Shown piece after piece: positions 24,991-33,989 of a DNA stretch of 64,000 nt. Source of the DNA: Clostridia bacterium. GTDB taxonomy: Bacteria; Bacillota; Clostridia; Oscillospirales; Butyricicoccaceae. The translations under genes were made by a program, and so were the position numbers. The notes under the pieces are model-generated. The model was not told the DNA's origin and ran no database searches. It saw only the letters and a program-made list of their open reading frames with translations. Location of the stretch: NCBI GenBank assembly GCA_017408985.1, contig JAFQTO010000044.1:1-64000 (forward strand), written 5' to 3'. The first letter of the stretch is position 1. Each line of letters opens with the position of its first letter.

Positions 24991-25935
24991 ATGCTGAACA
25001 TAGGAGTTATCGGCGCAGGGATCATATCGGGCAGACATTTTAAGGCTATTGCCGCACATAATGATACCCGACTTGCCGCTGTTGCCGATATAGACCGTCA
25101 GAAGGCGCTCAAAGCCGCAGAGGAATACGGTGCGGAGGCGTTTGACGATTACGGGGAGATGCTCAGTCGGTGCAGGCTTGACGCCGTCGTGATCAATCTG
25201 CCTCACGCCCTGCACGAAAGCTGTGCCGTATACTGCGCGCAAAAGGGCGTACACGTGTTTCTGGAAAAGCCTATGTCAATATCTTTTGATTCCTGCCTGC
25301 GGATAATCGACGCCTGCCGCGAAAACGGCGTACTCTTGCAGATAGGGCACGTGCAGGGCTACGACAGATACAACCGCACGGCAAAGGCTGTTATCGACTC
25401 GGGCAAACTGGGCAGGCTCGTTATGCTGACCGACAGACGGAGCGCGGATTATTTTACAAGCAGCCGTCCGCGGTGGTTTTTGAGCAAGCAGACTGCGGGA
25501 GGCGGGATATGGCTCAACTACGGCGCTCACGCACTTGACAAGCTGTGCTATCTCACGTCCTCGCGCATACGCTCTATCAGCGGTCAATGCACATATCCCG
25601 AGGGTTTGGACGTGGACGGCAGCGCCCAGGCTCTTGCCGTTACCGAAAACGGGGTCAGCGCCTCCATATCCATCTGCGGCTACAAGGTGTCACCCTTTCA
25701 CGAGACACATATCTATCTCACAGAGGGCGAGATACTGTTAAGACCCTTTGAGTCGGTGCAGGTAAAAGCCGCAGACGACGAGGAGTTTAAGCCTGTGGCC
25801 CCCATTGACTGTCCCGATGCCTTTGCATCTCAATGGGCGGATTTTGTCAGCGGGATAAAACAAGGCCGCATCCTCCGCTGCGGCGGAGAATACGGCGCAC
25901 ATATTATAAAGTTTGTAGAGCAGCTGTGGGAATAA
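24991..25935 (+). CDS. Gfo/Idh/MocA-family oxidoreductase
   Basis: 314 residues. N-terminal Rossmann fold with GVIGAGIISGRHFKAI (about 4-19) and the family EKP motif in VFLEKPMS (about 93-100). The C-terminal alpha/beta domain carries GGGIWLNYGAHALD (about 169-182), whose histidine-aspartate pair is usually in the active site. These enzymes oxidise or reduce sugars and cyclitols with NAD(P). ATG at 24991 follows GGGAGG; a longer frame overlaps the promoter. It sits tail-to-tail with the araC-type gene. Confidence 0.9.
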   Translation: MLNIGVIGAGIISGRHFKAIAAHNDTRLAAVADIDRQKALKAAEEYGAEAFDDYGEMLSRCRLDAVVINLPHALHESCAVYCAQKGVHVFLEKPMSISFDSCLRIIDACRENGVLLQIGHVQGYDRYNRTAKAVIDSGKLGRLVMLTDRRSADYFTSSRPRWFLSKQTAGGGIWLNYGAHALDKLCYLTSSRIRSISGQCTYPEGLDVDGSAQALAVTENGVSASISICGYKVSPFHETHIYLTEGEILLRPFESVQVKAADDEEFKPVAPIDCPDAFASQWADFVSGIKQGRILRCGGEYGAHIIKFVEQLWE

Positions 25936-25940
25936 GCCGT

Positions 25941-26756
25941 TTACCCCTTCCCTGCCCTTAAGCTGCCCGGAGTACAGCCGTAATGGGTCTTGAACTGCTT
26001 GCAGAAGTTATTGAGGTCGGAGAAGCCGCATCTCTCGGCTATCTCGCCTACCGACAGCGCCGTATCACAGAGCATCATCGAAGCGTTCTTAAGGCGCACG
26101 AGGGTCAGATATTTTTTGGGACTGTAGCCCGTAAGCGCCTTGAAGCTGTGTGACAGATAGCAGACCGAAACGTAGTTTCTTTTGGCAAGCTCGGAAACCG
26201 TGATGTCCTCGCAGAAATGCTCGTCGATATACCTCTGCACCACGTACATACGGTTTTTGTAAGCCCGACTTATACCGCCTCGCTGATATGCGGGCTGAAG
26301 TCTGCTGACAAGCACCAGCAGCTGTGTAAGACAGGCACCTGCAAGGTCGTTGTCGTAGTCTTTGCCCTCAATGCAGTCTCCCATTTTGAGGATGAGCCCC
26401 ATCACCTCGTCACGGCAGTCGGACATATCCACACAATGACAGAAGCCATCGGGGTGGTTCTTGAGCAGGTCAAGCAGTTCGGGATTGCGTATATAGGCAT
26501 CGGTCAGGGGCGCATTGAGAAAAAGACAGAATCTTGAACAATGGGTGTCTTTCTTGAGACGCAGAGTCTGCTGTTCAAGGTTGGCAAGCAGGGTGAGGCT
26601 GTTTTTTGCTGCTGTGTAGGTATGCTCGCCTACCGTCAGCTCTATCTCGCCATCCTCCACGAAGAACAGTTCGTACTCGTTGCGGTAGTTGATATTTGAC
26701 AGTACGCTGCCCGTATTGTGATAAAACGCCGATACGACCCTCCGTGAGTTTTCCAC
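25941..26756 (-). CDS. AraC-family transcriptional regulator
   Basis: 271 residues. An N-terminal cupin-like sensing domain (about 15-150, with YELFFVEDGEIELTVGEHTY) precedes the double helix-turn-helix (about 172-268; DITVSELAKRNYVSVCYLSHSFKALTGYSPKKYL and IAERCGFSDLNNFCKQFKTHYGCTPG). The start is taken as GTG at 26756, 7 nt after AGGAGG, instead of an upstream TTG. It is divergent from the SDR/DapA-like pair with only 79 bp between, so it is probably their activator, responding to a sugar or sugar acid. Confidence 0.92.
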   Translation of the reverse strand: MENSRRVVSAFYHNTGSVLSNINYRNEYELFFVEDGEIELTVGEHTYTAAKNSLTLLANLEQQTLRLKKDTHCSRFCLFLNAPLTDAYIRNPELLDLLKNHPDGFCHCVDMSDCRDEVMGLILKMGDCIEGKDYDNDLAGACLTQLLVLVSRLQPAYQRGGISRAYKNRMYVVQRYIDEHFCEDITVSELAKRNYVSVCYLSHSFKALTGYSPKKYLTLVRLKNASMMLCDTALSVGEIAERCGFSDLNNFCKQFKTHYGCTPGSLRAGKG

Positions 26757-26835
26757 GCCTGCGCCTCCTCTCAAGCCTTTTTATAATTCTTATCATATTA
26801 CTTTTAGGTTGTCAACCGAAAAAAGGAGTGTTTTT

Positions 26836-27861
26836 GTGAATATTCAGTGGACCGAAGACCGGCTGAACGAGCTTTTGTGCACGCCCTCAGATGAGCTTGT
26901 TTGTGATATTGCCAAAACAGAGGGCGACATAACGGTACTTGGCGCGGGCGGAAAAATGGGCCCTACTATGTGCGTGCTTGCAAAAAACGCCTGCAAAAAA
27001 GCAGGCGTGCAAAAACGTATAATTGCCGTGTCGCGGTTTTCCGACGAACACGCCGTCAGCCTGCTCAAAAGCCACGGGATAGAGACCGTATCCTGCGATC
27101 TGTCCGATTTTGCTCAGCTTCGGACTCTGCCGAAAACCGAGAATATAATCTTTATGGCAGGGCTCAAGTTCGGCACGCTGGGCAACGAGGCAAACACCTG
27201 GCATATGAACGCCACCCTGCCCGCTGTAGCGGCAGAGTATTTCAGAGACTCTCGCTTCACGGTGTTTTCATCGGGCAACGTCTATCCCATCGTACCTCTC
27301 AGCAGCGGCGGCTGCCGCGAGGACGACCCGCCCGCACCCATAGGCGAATACACCCAAAGCGTGCTGGCAAGAGAGCGTGCTTTTGAGTACGCCGCACAGA
27401 CGTACGGGACGCGGGCGTTTATATTCCGTCTTAATTTTGCCGTTGATCTGCGCTACGGTGTACTGTGCGATATGGCAAGCAATATTCTGGCAAAACGCCC
27501 CATCTCACTTGCCACCCCCGCACTCAACTGTATATGGCAGGGCAGTGCAAACGAGATGGCTATCCGCGCTCTGCTTTATGCAAGTGCACCCGTCACCGTG
27601 ATGAACATCACGGGGCCCGAGACTCTGTCCGTACGCAATACTGCCCTTGAACTGGGCAGATATCTGGGTGTTGAGCCGATATTTGAAGAAGCGGAGGGGC
27701 AAGACGCCTATCTGAGCAACGCCTCAAAGGCTATGGAGGTATTCGGTTATCCCTCCGTCTGCGCTCACACCCTCATAAGATGGCAGGCCGAATGGCTTAA
27801 AAGCGGCGGCAGGACGCTGAACAAGCCCACCCATTTTGAGGAGCGACGGGGCAACTACTGA
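26836..27861 (+). CDS. NAD-dependent epimerase/dehydratase-like SDR
   Basis: 341 residues. Extended-SDR Rossmann fold with VLGAGGKMGPTM (about 36-47), SSGNVYP (about 147) and a tyrosine in GEYTQSVLARE (about 176). In typical members the tyrosine is followed by YxxxK; here the lysine position is valine, so the mechanism may differ or the alignment may shift. Start GTG at 26836 with AAAGGAG 7 nt upstream. The downstream DapA-like gene starts 16 nt after the stop. Likely oxidises or isomerises a sugar or sugar acid. Confidence 0.82.
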   Translation: MNIQWTEDRLNELLCTPSDELVCDIAKTEGDITVLGAGGKMGPTMCVLAKNACKKAGVQKRIIAVSRFSDEHAVSLLKSHGIETVSCDLSDFAQLRTLPKTENIIFMAGLKFGTLGNEANTWHMNATLPAVAAEYFRDSRFTVFSSGNVYPIVPLSSGGCREDDPPAPIGEYTQSVLARERAFEYAAQTYGTRAFIFRLNFAVDLRYGVLCDMASNILAKRPISLATPALNCIWQGSANEMAIRALLYASAPVTVMNITGPETLSVRNTALELGRYLGVEPIFEEAEGQDAYLSNASKAMEVFGYPSVCAHTLIRWQAEWLKSGGRTLNKPTHFEERRGNY

Positions 27862-27877
27862 TATAAGGGAGAAAAAT

Positions 27878-28936
27878 ATGGACAGACATACGAAGGCTAT
27901 GCAGATACTTGCCGAAGGCACCGTGATCCCCGCCACTCCGCTGGCGCTGAAAGAGGACGGGAGCTTTGACGAGGCTGTTCAGCGCAGGCTCATCCGTTAT
28001 TATCTGCAGGCGGGCAGCGGCGGTATCGCCACAGCCGTACACAGCACCCAGTTTGAGATACGCCTGCCCGGGATAGATCTGTTTGAGCGGGTAATCAGCA
28101 TCGTATCTCAGGAAGTGGACAAATTCGAAAAACAGACGGGCAAAACCGTGGTGAAGATATGCGGTGTCTGCGGTGAAAAGACTCAGGCTCTGTCCGAGGC
28201 AGAAACGGCAAAGAAACACGGGTTTGACGCCGTACTTCTCAGCCCCGGCGGACTTAACGGTCTGAGTGAGCGGGATATGCTCGAGAGGACACGGGCGGTA
28301 GCGAAAATTATGCCCGTTATCGGGTTTTACCTGCAGACGGCTGTAGGCGGCAGGGTGTTTTCGTACGACTACTGGGCAAAACTTGCCGAGACAGAAAACG
28401 TGGTTGCGATAAAATGCGCCTCTTTTAACCGCTACACCACTCTGGACGTGGTGAGGGCAGTCGCGCTGTCCTCCAGAGCCGACAGGATAGCATTGTACAC
28501 GGGCAACGATGACAACATAATCGCCGATCTGCTCACCACCTACCGCTTCTGCCATAACGGCGTGATAACGGAAAAAGGCTTCTGCGGCGGGCTGCTGGGA
28601 CATTGGTCCGTATGGACGCACAAGGTCTGTGAGATATTTGATGCCATCCGCTCGGGCAGCTGTGAATTAAGCGAGATGCTGACTTTGGGAGCGCAGATAA
28701 CCGACTGCAACAGCGCGGTGTTTGATACCGCCAATAATTTCAGAGGATGCATTGCAGGCATACACGAGGTGCTGCGCCGTCAGGGGCTTATGGAATGTAC
28801 CCGCTGTCTCGATCCCGACGAAAAGCTGAGCCCCCATCAGGCGCAGGAGATAGACAGAGTATGCTCAAGCTATCCCCATCTGCTTGACGACGGGTTTGTA
28901 AAAGCATTTTTGCAAGCCGACGGATGTCTCTCTTGA
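27878..28936 (+). CDS. DHDPS/NAL-family (DapA-like) aldolase or lyase
   Basis: 352 residues, longer than the usual 290-310 because of a C-terminal extension. The Schiff-base lysine is in VVAIKCASF (about 184). The family threonine pair, usually TTPF, appears as IPATPLALKEDG (about 17). The second active-site tyrosine may lie in IGFYLQTAVG (about 155). Relatives cleave 2-keto-3-deoxy sugar acids or sialic acid. Together with the KDPG aldolase and two oxidoreductases this suggests a sugar-acid route ending in pyruvate. Substrate unknown. Confidence 0.85.
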   Translation: MDRHTKAMQILAEGTVIPATPLALKEDGSFDEAVQRRLIRYYLQAGSGGIATAVHSTQFEIRLPGIDLFERVISIVSQEVDKFEKQTGKTVVKICGVCGEKTQALSEAETAKKHGFDAVLLSPGGLNGLSERDMLERTRAVAKIMPVIGFYLQTAVGGRVFSYDYWAKLAETENVVAIKCASFNRYTTLDVVRAVALSSRADRIALYTGNDDNIIADLLTTYRFCHNGVITEKGFCGGLLGHWSVWTHKVCEIFDAIRSGSCELSEMLTLGAQITDCNSAVFDTANNFRGCIAGIHEVLRRQGLMECTRCLDPDEKLSPHQAQEIDRVCSSYPHLLDDGFVKAFLQADGCLS

Positions 28937-28961
28937 AAACCCATCGCGGCTGATATATAAT
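28933..28961 (+). promoter_or_regulatory. Promoter of the esterase gene
   Basis: TTGAAA (28933-28938), 17 nt spacer, TATAAT (28956-28961). It overlaps the end of the DapA-like gene. Confidence 0.75.
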
Positions 28962-28991
28962 GTAACCGGATTATATACCGGGAGGTTTATT

Positions 28992-29777
28992 ATGGCTCTT
29001 ATACATATGCATTTTTATTCTGCCGCGCTGGGAAGTGCCGAGGAGGTCAATATCATTCTGCCCGAAAATTCCAAGGGCGCACAGCCTTTGGGCGCGCCTG
29101 CGGAAACCTGCAAAACTCTGTGGCTGCTTCACGGACTTAACGGTGACCACAACAGCTGGATACGTGAAACGGCTATCGAGCGGTATCTCAAGGACGGGGG
29201 GTACAACATCGCCGTGGTAATGCCCAACGTCAACCGCAGCTGGTATACCGACACCTGCGACAACGTAAAGTATTTTACCTATATAACCGAGGAACTGCCC
29301 GCCATACTTCGCAGCTATTTCAAATGTATGACCGACAAGCGTGAGGACAACTATATCGCAGGTCTCTCTATGGGCGGTTACGGCGCCGTTAAGGCGGCGC
29401 TGACCTATCCCGAAAGATATGCCGCGTTTGCTTCCCTCTCGGGTTCGCTGGACATCACCCGCAGAGGAAGAAGCATCAATATTCCCGAGTGGCGCAGGGT
29501 GTTCAAGGCAGGTCTGCAGTCGGGCGAAGAGCTGGACAAAACTCCCCACGATCTTTTCTGGCTGGCAGAAAAGAATATCAATGCAGGGGTTTCCCTTCCC
29601 AGATATTACCAATGGTGCGGTGTTGATGACGAGCTTATCAAGGTCAACCGCCGCTTCCATGAGCATCTTACCCGGCTTGGATTTGATCACGTATGTGAGG
29701 AAGGTCCGGGCGACCACACCTGGAAGTGGTGGGACGAGCATATCATTGACGTGCTCAGGTTTATGTTCTCTGAATAA
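28992..29777 (+). CDS. Esterase of the EstA/esterase-D (COG0627) family
   Basis: 261 residues, alpha/beta hydrolase. Oxyanion loop LLHGLNGDHNSW (about 46-57), nucleophile elbow GLSMGGYG (about 121-128), aspartate near GVDDE (about 217) and histidine in PGDHTWKWWDEHI (about 241). Homologues include tributyrin esterase, feruloyl/acetyl esterases and S-formylglutathione hydrolase. No signal peptide. Its own promoter follows the sugar-acid genes, so it may remove acyl groups from imported plant oligosaccharides. Confidence 0.88.
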   Translation: MALIHMHFYSAALGSAEEVNIILPENSKGAQPLGAPAETCKTLWLLHGLNGDHNSWIRETAIERYLKDGGYNIAVVMPNVNRSWYTDTCDNVKYFTYITEELPAILRSYFKCMTDKREDNYIAGLSMGGYGAVKAALTYPERYAAFASLSGSLDITRRGRSINIPEWRRVFKAGLQSGEELDKTPHDLFWLAEKNINAGVSLPRYYQWCGVDDELIKVNRRFHEHLTRLGFDHVCEEGPGDHTWKWWDEHIIDVLRFMFSE

Positions 29778-29790
29778 CTTGTAAAATCGC

Positions 29791-29822
29791 CCTTTCCCAA
29801 GCACGGGAAAGGGTGTTTTTTA
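29791..29822 (+). terminator. Terminator after the esterase gene
   Basis: CCCTTTCCC pairs with GGGAAAGGG, followed by TGTTTTTT. Confidence 0.92.
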
Positions 29823-29888
29823 CTTTACATCGGGAATACTAAATGGTATATTAAAATTGTTATAATATCTCTTGAATGAGGTGCTCTG

Positions 29889-31016
29889 TTGAAAAAGTTT
29901 TTTGCTATATTATGTATCCTCTGCCTGCTGTGCGCCTGCTCATGCACAGATAAGCCGCCCGTACAGCAGGATGATCCCCCCGCGCCCGTAGACCCTATCG
30001 ATCCCGATCCCGCAAATCCCGTCCAGCCCGATCCCGTTGAGCCCGATCCTATTGAACCGGATCCGGTCGTTCCCGTTGAGCCTGACCCTATCGAACCCGA
30101 CCCCGTTGAGCCTGCTTATCCCGATATTTCGGACTTTGAGGTGCTTGATCCGACAGTCGTTTATTCTCTCCGTGAGTTTGAGCTTGTCGCTCCCGACAGC
30201 ACTGCGGCTGTGTACCCTGCGGGAATGACGTTTTTGAGTGCGGGAGAGGTTGACTCGTTTGCAGTCATCGTCCGTGCCGATGGGCTGTATCTTGCGCCTG
30301 CGGATGCTTTCAGCGCCGATAAGCCTGCCTCTGCGCTTGCTCTTGAGTTCGAGAAGGGCGGCAGTTATTATCCCGGTTCGGACAAGGTAGTAGTCATCGA
30401 CCCCGGACATCAAAGCAAGGGAATGAGCGAAAAGGAGCCCAACGGCCCCGGCTCAAGTGTGCTCAAGGCCAAGGTGGCCTCGGGCACTCAGGGCGTTGCC
30501 ACGGGTATCGAGGAGTACAAGCTCAATCTGGCGGTCTCCCTGCTTTTGAGAGATGAGCTTATTGAGCGCGGGTACACGGTTGTAATGATACGCGAGAGTA
30601 ACGATGCCCGCATCAGCAACGCCGAGAGGGCCGTTATGGCCAACGAGTATGAGGCAGATGCGTTCATCCGCATACACGCCAACGGCTCGGATAACCCGGA
30701 CACAAAGGGCGCCATTGCCATATTCCAGACCAAAGATAACCCCTGGTGCGGCGATCTGTATGCCCAAAGCCGACTGCTCAGCGAGACGGTGCTGGAATAC
30801 TACTGCGCGGAGAGCGGTATTGAAAACGACGGCAACTGGGAGACCGACACCATGACGGGCATCAACTGGACCCGTGTGCCCTCCACCATAATCGAGCTTG
30901 GATATATGTCCAACCCCGACGAGGACAGACTGATGGCAACGGAGGAGTTCCACGCTGCGGCGGCACTGGGGATAGCTCAGGGAATTGATTCTTTTTTTGA
31001 TATTGCAGAGGATTGA
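29889..31016 (+). CDS. N-acetylmuramoyl-L-alanine amidase lipoprotein with Pro/Asp repeats
   Basis: 375 residues. Signal peptide and lipobox (LLCAC), a linker (about 28-78) made of tandem PDP(V/I)EPDP-like units, a small domain (about 80-155), then Amidase_3 (about 160-370). Zinc ligands and the catalytic glutamate are visible in IDPGHQ, EEYKLNL, IRIHAN and TIIELGYMSNPDE. It cleaves the bond between muramic acid and the stem peptide. The start codon is TTG at 29889 after GAGGTG. The repeat probably spaces the enzyme through the cell wall. YitT-like and GH20 genes follow. Confidence 0.92.
   Translation: MKKFFAILCILCLLCACSCTDKPPVQQDDPPAPVDPIDPDPANPVQPDPVEPDPIEPDPVVPVEPDPIEPDPVEPAYPDISDFEVLDPTVVYSLREFELVAPDSTAAVYPAGMTFLSAGEVDSFAVIVRADGLYLAPADAFSADKPASALALEFEKGGSYYPGSDKVVVIDPGHQSKGMSEKEPNGPGSSVLKAKVASGTQGVATGIEEYKLNLAVSLLLRDELIERGYTVVMIRESNDARISNAERAVMANEYEADAFIRIHANGSDNPDTKGAIAIFQTKDNPWCGDLYAQSRLLSETVLEYYCAESGIENDGNWETDTMTGINWTRVPSTIIELGYMSNPDEDRLMATEEFHAAAALGIAQGIDSFFDIAED
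29991..30117 (+). repeat. Tandem repeat encoding Pro-Asp/Glu linker
   Basis: Degenerate 12-18 bp units (CCCGATCC, GTTGAGCC variants) inside the amidase gene encode PDPVEPDPIEP-type residues. Repeat number could vary between strains. Confidence 0.75.
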
Positions 31017-31021
31017 AGAAA

Positions 31022-31636
31022 ATGTTTAAGAACATCAAAATACACAGGTGCGTTATTGCCGTTCTGTGCGGCGCGTTTGTAGCTTTCGGACTGTATCAGG
31101 TTCACTCTCTTTCGGGAGTCACCGAGGGCGGTGTGCTGGGACTCAACCTGCTGCTGGATCACTGGTTTGACCTGTCCCCCTCAATCACCAATTTTGTGGT
31201 CACCGCTCTGTGTTATCTGCTGGGCCTCAAGCTGCTGGGCAGGGAGTTTATCATCTATTCGGCATTCGCTATCGGGAGCTTTTCGGTTTCTTACCGTATC
31301 TTTGAGCAGTTTGACAGACTGTGGCCTCAGCTTGCCGATTATCCCCTGCTTGCGGCAGTTTTGGGTGCGGTGTTCGTAGGTGTCGGCACGGGTATATGCA
31401 TACGTGCAGGAGCTGCCATATGCGGCGACGATGCGCTGGCAATGTGCATATCCCATCTGACAAAGATGAACGTTCAATGGGCATATCTCATCACCGATGC
31501 TGTGGTGCTGGGTCTGTCCGCGACTTACATACCAATCGGCAGACTGTGGTATTCTATTGTTACCGTAGTGCTTTCGGGACAAATAATCGGGTTTATTCAG
31601 CGGATTGGCACAAAGAAAAAAGAAAAGGAGTCTTAA
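31022..31636 (+). CDS. YitT/DUF161-family membrane protein
   Basis: 204 residues with five predicted membrane segments. The N-terminal half has GVTEGGVLGLNLLLDHW and the later repeat GICIRAGAAICGDDALAM, both typical of YitT proteins. Members usually also carry a C-terminal soluble DUF2179 domain; this one ends after the last helix, so it is the short form. Function unknown. ATG at 31022 is 5 nt beyond the stop of the amidase, so the two form an operon with the GH20 gene. Confidence 0.82.
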   Translation: MFKNIKIHRCVIAVLCGAFVAFGLYQVHSLSGVTEGGVLGLNLLLDHWFDLSPSITNFVVTALCYLLGLKLLGREFIIYSAFAIGSFSVSYRIFEQFDRLWPQLADYPLLAAVLGAVFVGVGTGICIRAGAAICGDDALAMCISHLTKMNVQWAYLITDAVVLGLSATYIPIGRLWYSIVTVVLSGQIIGFIQRIGTKKKEKES

Positions 31637-31640
31637 AGCA

Positions 31641-33230
31641 ATGAATAAGATGCTCGGCGTAATGCTCGACTGCTCCCGCAACGCCGTTATGAGCGTACAG
31701 GGCGTCAAAAACTACGCAAACATAATCGCAAAAATGGGGTACAACACCCTGATGCTCTACACCGAGGATACATACGAGATACCCTCGCAGCCCTATTTCG
31801 GGCATCTGCGCGGCAGATTCAGTCAGCAGGAGCTTCGTGAGATAGACGCCTACTGCGCAGGTATTGGCGTGGAGCTTGTGCCCTGCATACAGACTCTGGC
31901 CCATCTTGAAAATATGTTCAAGTGGTACACCGAATACGAGGACGTGCGCGACTGCGACGAGATACTGCTGGCAGGCGAGGAAAATACCTATAAACTTATT
32001 GAGGAAATGATAAAAAGCTGCGCAGGCAGCTTTTCCTCCCGCAAGATACATATAGGTATGGACGAGGCGTACTGTGTGGGTCTGGGCAAGTATCTGCGCA
32101 AGCACGGCTACTGTGACCGATTCAACATAATCAACGATCATCTGCACCGCGTGTGCGAGATCACCGACAAATACGGCTTTGAACCTATGATATGGAGTGA
32201 TATGTTCTGCAAGCTGGCACTCAATATCACCAATCAGTACGCACAGGTCGACACCGAGGCAATACTGCAGAAGGCTCAGCTGCCCGAGAACATCACTCTG
32301 GTCTACTGGGACTATTACAGCACCGATTATGACAGATACGTGCGTATGATACGCACCAACAAGCTCTTTGGACGCAAGATCATATTTGCAGGCGGTGCGT
32401 GGACCTGGAAGAGCTTTGCGCCCAGAAACGCCTACAGCATCGAGGCTACCAATGCCGCACTGCGTGCCTGCCGTGACGAGAACGTGGACGGTGTTATTAT
32501 GACCGTATGGGGCGACGACAGCACCGAATGTTCGCGGTTTGCCGTTCTTCCCACCCTTATGACTGCGGCTATGGCACAAAAGGGTATCACCGATGAAAAC
32601 GCCGTCAAGGCGGCGTTTGAGCAGGCGGTGGGATGCAGCTACAGCAGCTTTATGCTCTTTGACGATATAGATCAGGTGCAGGGAGATGCCAAATCCTACA
32701 GAGGCAAATGCCTGCTGTACAACGATCTGTTCCTCGGTGTGCGCAACTATATGTGCCGCCCCTCCGACAGAGAATATTACGGCGAGCTTGCGCGCAAGCT
32801 CCACTACGCAGAAGATAAAGGAGAATTTGCGCCGCTGTTTGACAGCTACGAAAAGCTGGCACGGGTGCTTGAAATCAAGTGCGATCTCAGCGTGCGCATC
32901 AAGAGCGCCTACCTAAACGGCGACCGTGACGGGCTATTGGGGTGCGTACACGACTGCGAGCAGGTGCTGATGCGGCTCTGCGACTTCTGCACAAGCTACA
33001 AAAAAGCCTGGAATACGGAGAACAAGCCTCACGGGCTTGACGTGTTCGATATACGTATGGGTGGACTTATGCAGAGGATAATAAGCTGCAAGACACGGCT
33101 TGAGGAGTATCTGCACGGGGAGCTTGAGAGTATTCCCGAGCTGCTTGAGCCCGACCTTCCCGCCCCCAACGGCCCCGCCCATTGGTACAGACTGGTAACA
33201 CCCAATCAGCTGACATTCGGCGGCTTATAA
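31641..33230 (+). CDS. Glycoside hydrolase family 20 (beta-N-acetylhexosaminidase)
   Basis: 529 residues. The TIM-barrel (about 1-340) contains the catalytic Asp-Glu pair in HIGMDEAY (about 134-141), as needed for substrate-assisted GH20 catalysis, plus LMLYTEDTYEIP near the start and WGDDSTECS near 294. A helical C-terminal region of about 180 residues follows. No signal peptide, so cytoplasmic. It releases terminal GlcNAc or GalNAc from mucin, chitin or wall fragments. Next to a peptidoglycan amidase, wall recycling is plausible. The start is ATG at 31641 after AAAGGAG. Confidence 0.92.
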   Translation: MNKMLGVMLDCSRNAVMSVQGVKNYANIIAKMGYNTLMLYTEDTYEIPSQPYFGHLRGRFSQQELREIDAYCAGIGVELVPCIQTLAHLENMFKWYTEYEDVRDCDEILLAGEENTYKLIEEMIKSCAGSFSSRKIHIGMDEAYCVGLGKYLRKHGYCDRFNIINDHLHRVCEITDKYGFEPMIWSDMFCKLALNITNQYAQVDTEAILQKAQLPENITLVYWDYYSTDYDRYVRMIRTNKLFGRKIIFAGGAWTWKSFAPRNAYSIEATNAALRACRDENVDGVIMTVWGDDSTECSRFAVLPTLMTAAMAQKGITDENAVKAAFEQAVGCSYSSFMLFDDIDQVQGDAKSYRGKCLLYNDLFLGVRNYMCRPSDREYYGELARKLHYAEDKGEFAPLFDSYEKLARVLEIKCDLSVRIKSAYLNGDRDGLLGCVHDCEQVLMRLCDFCTSYKKAWNTENKPHGLDVFDIRMGGLMQRIISCKTRLEEYLHGELESIPELLEPDLPAPNGPAHWYRLVTPNQLTFGGL

Positions 33231-33244
33231 AGAGAGGACGACCT

Positions 33245-33937
33245 ATGAATATTGAGATATTGCAGCTTATTGAGGGCGCACGGCAGGCAAAGGGGCTTGC
33301 CGTCATAATCGACGTATTCCGCGCCTTTACCGTGGAGTGCTATATTGCCCGAAACGGCGCAGAGCGCATCTATGCCGTAGGCGACAAGGAGATAGCATAC
33401 AGTTACAAGCGTGAGCATCCCGACTGTCTGCTTATAGGCGAGCGAGAGGGGGTCAAACTGCCCGGGTTTGACTTCGGCAATTCGCCCAGTGACGTGGAGA
33501 AGTTTGATTTTTGCGGCAAGACGGCAGTACATACCACCAGCGCGGGCACTCAGGGTGTGGACAATGCCATAAATGCAGACGAGATAATCACGGGCAGTCT
33601 CTGCAACGCCAGAGCCGTTGCCGAGTATATCAGGCGGGGCAATTACCGGCAGGTATCGCTGGTATGTATGGGACTGGGCGGCAAAAAGCCCACGCAGGAG
33701 GACACCCTCTGCGCCGAATACATAAAGAGCCTGCTTGAGGGAACGGATATCGACCTGCAAAACCGTATGTATGAGCTGAGATACACCAGCGGCGCAAAGT
33801 TTTTTGACAAAGAAAAGCAGCATATTTTCCCCGAGGCGGATTTTCATCTCTGTTGCAGTCCCGATCTGTTTTCATTCGTGCTTCGCGCCGAAAAGGTGGG
33901 CAATATGTACCGTATGGTGCGCATAAACGTAGAATAA
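33245..33937 (+). CDS. ComB-like 2-phosphosulfolactate phosphatase family protein
   Basis: 230 residues matching the ComB fold: VIIDVFRAFTVECYIA (about 20), GEREGVKLPGFDFGNSP (about 64), HTTSAGTQGV (about 94), LCNARAVAEYI (about 119), CMGLGGKKPTQEDTLCAEYI (about 138). In methanogens ComB makes sulfolactate for coenzyme M. Bacteria such as this have no coenzyme M pathway in view, so the substrate is unknown; it may be a general Mg-dependent phosphatase. ATG at 33245 follows GAGAGGA, 14 nt after the GH20 gene. Confidence 0.82.
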   Translation: MNIEILQLIEGARQAKGLAVIIDVFRAFTVECYIARNGAERIYAVGDKEIAYSYKREHPDCLLIGEREGVKLPGFDFGNSPSDVEKFDFCGKTAVHTTSAGTQGVDNAINADEIITGSLCNARAVAEYIRRGNYRQVSLVCMGLGGKKPTQEDTLCAEYIKSLLEGTDIDLQNRMYELRYTSGAKFFDKEKQHIFPEADFHLCCSPDLFSFVLRAEKVGNMYRMVRINVE

Positions 33938-33940
33938 TGC

Positions 33941-33974
33941 AAAAATCCCGTCACGGCCGCGGCTGTGACGGGAT
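33941..33974 (-). terminator. Terminator of the MgtC-like gene
   Basis: ATCCCGTCAC...pairs with...GTGACGGGAT. On the minus strand it is followed by TTTTT, 15 nt past the MgtC stop codon. Confidence 0.88.
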
Positions 33975-33989
33975 AGTCATATATGCAGG

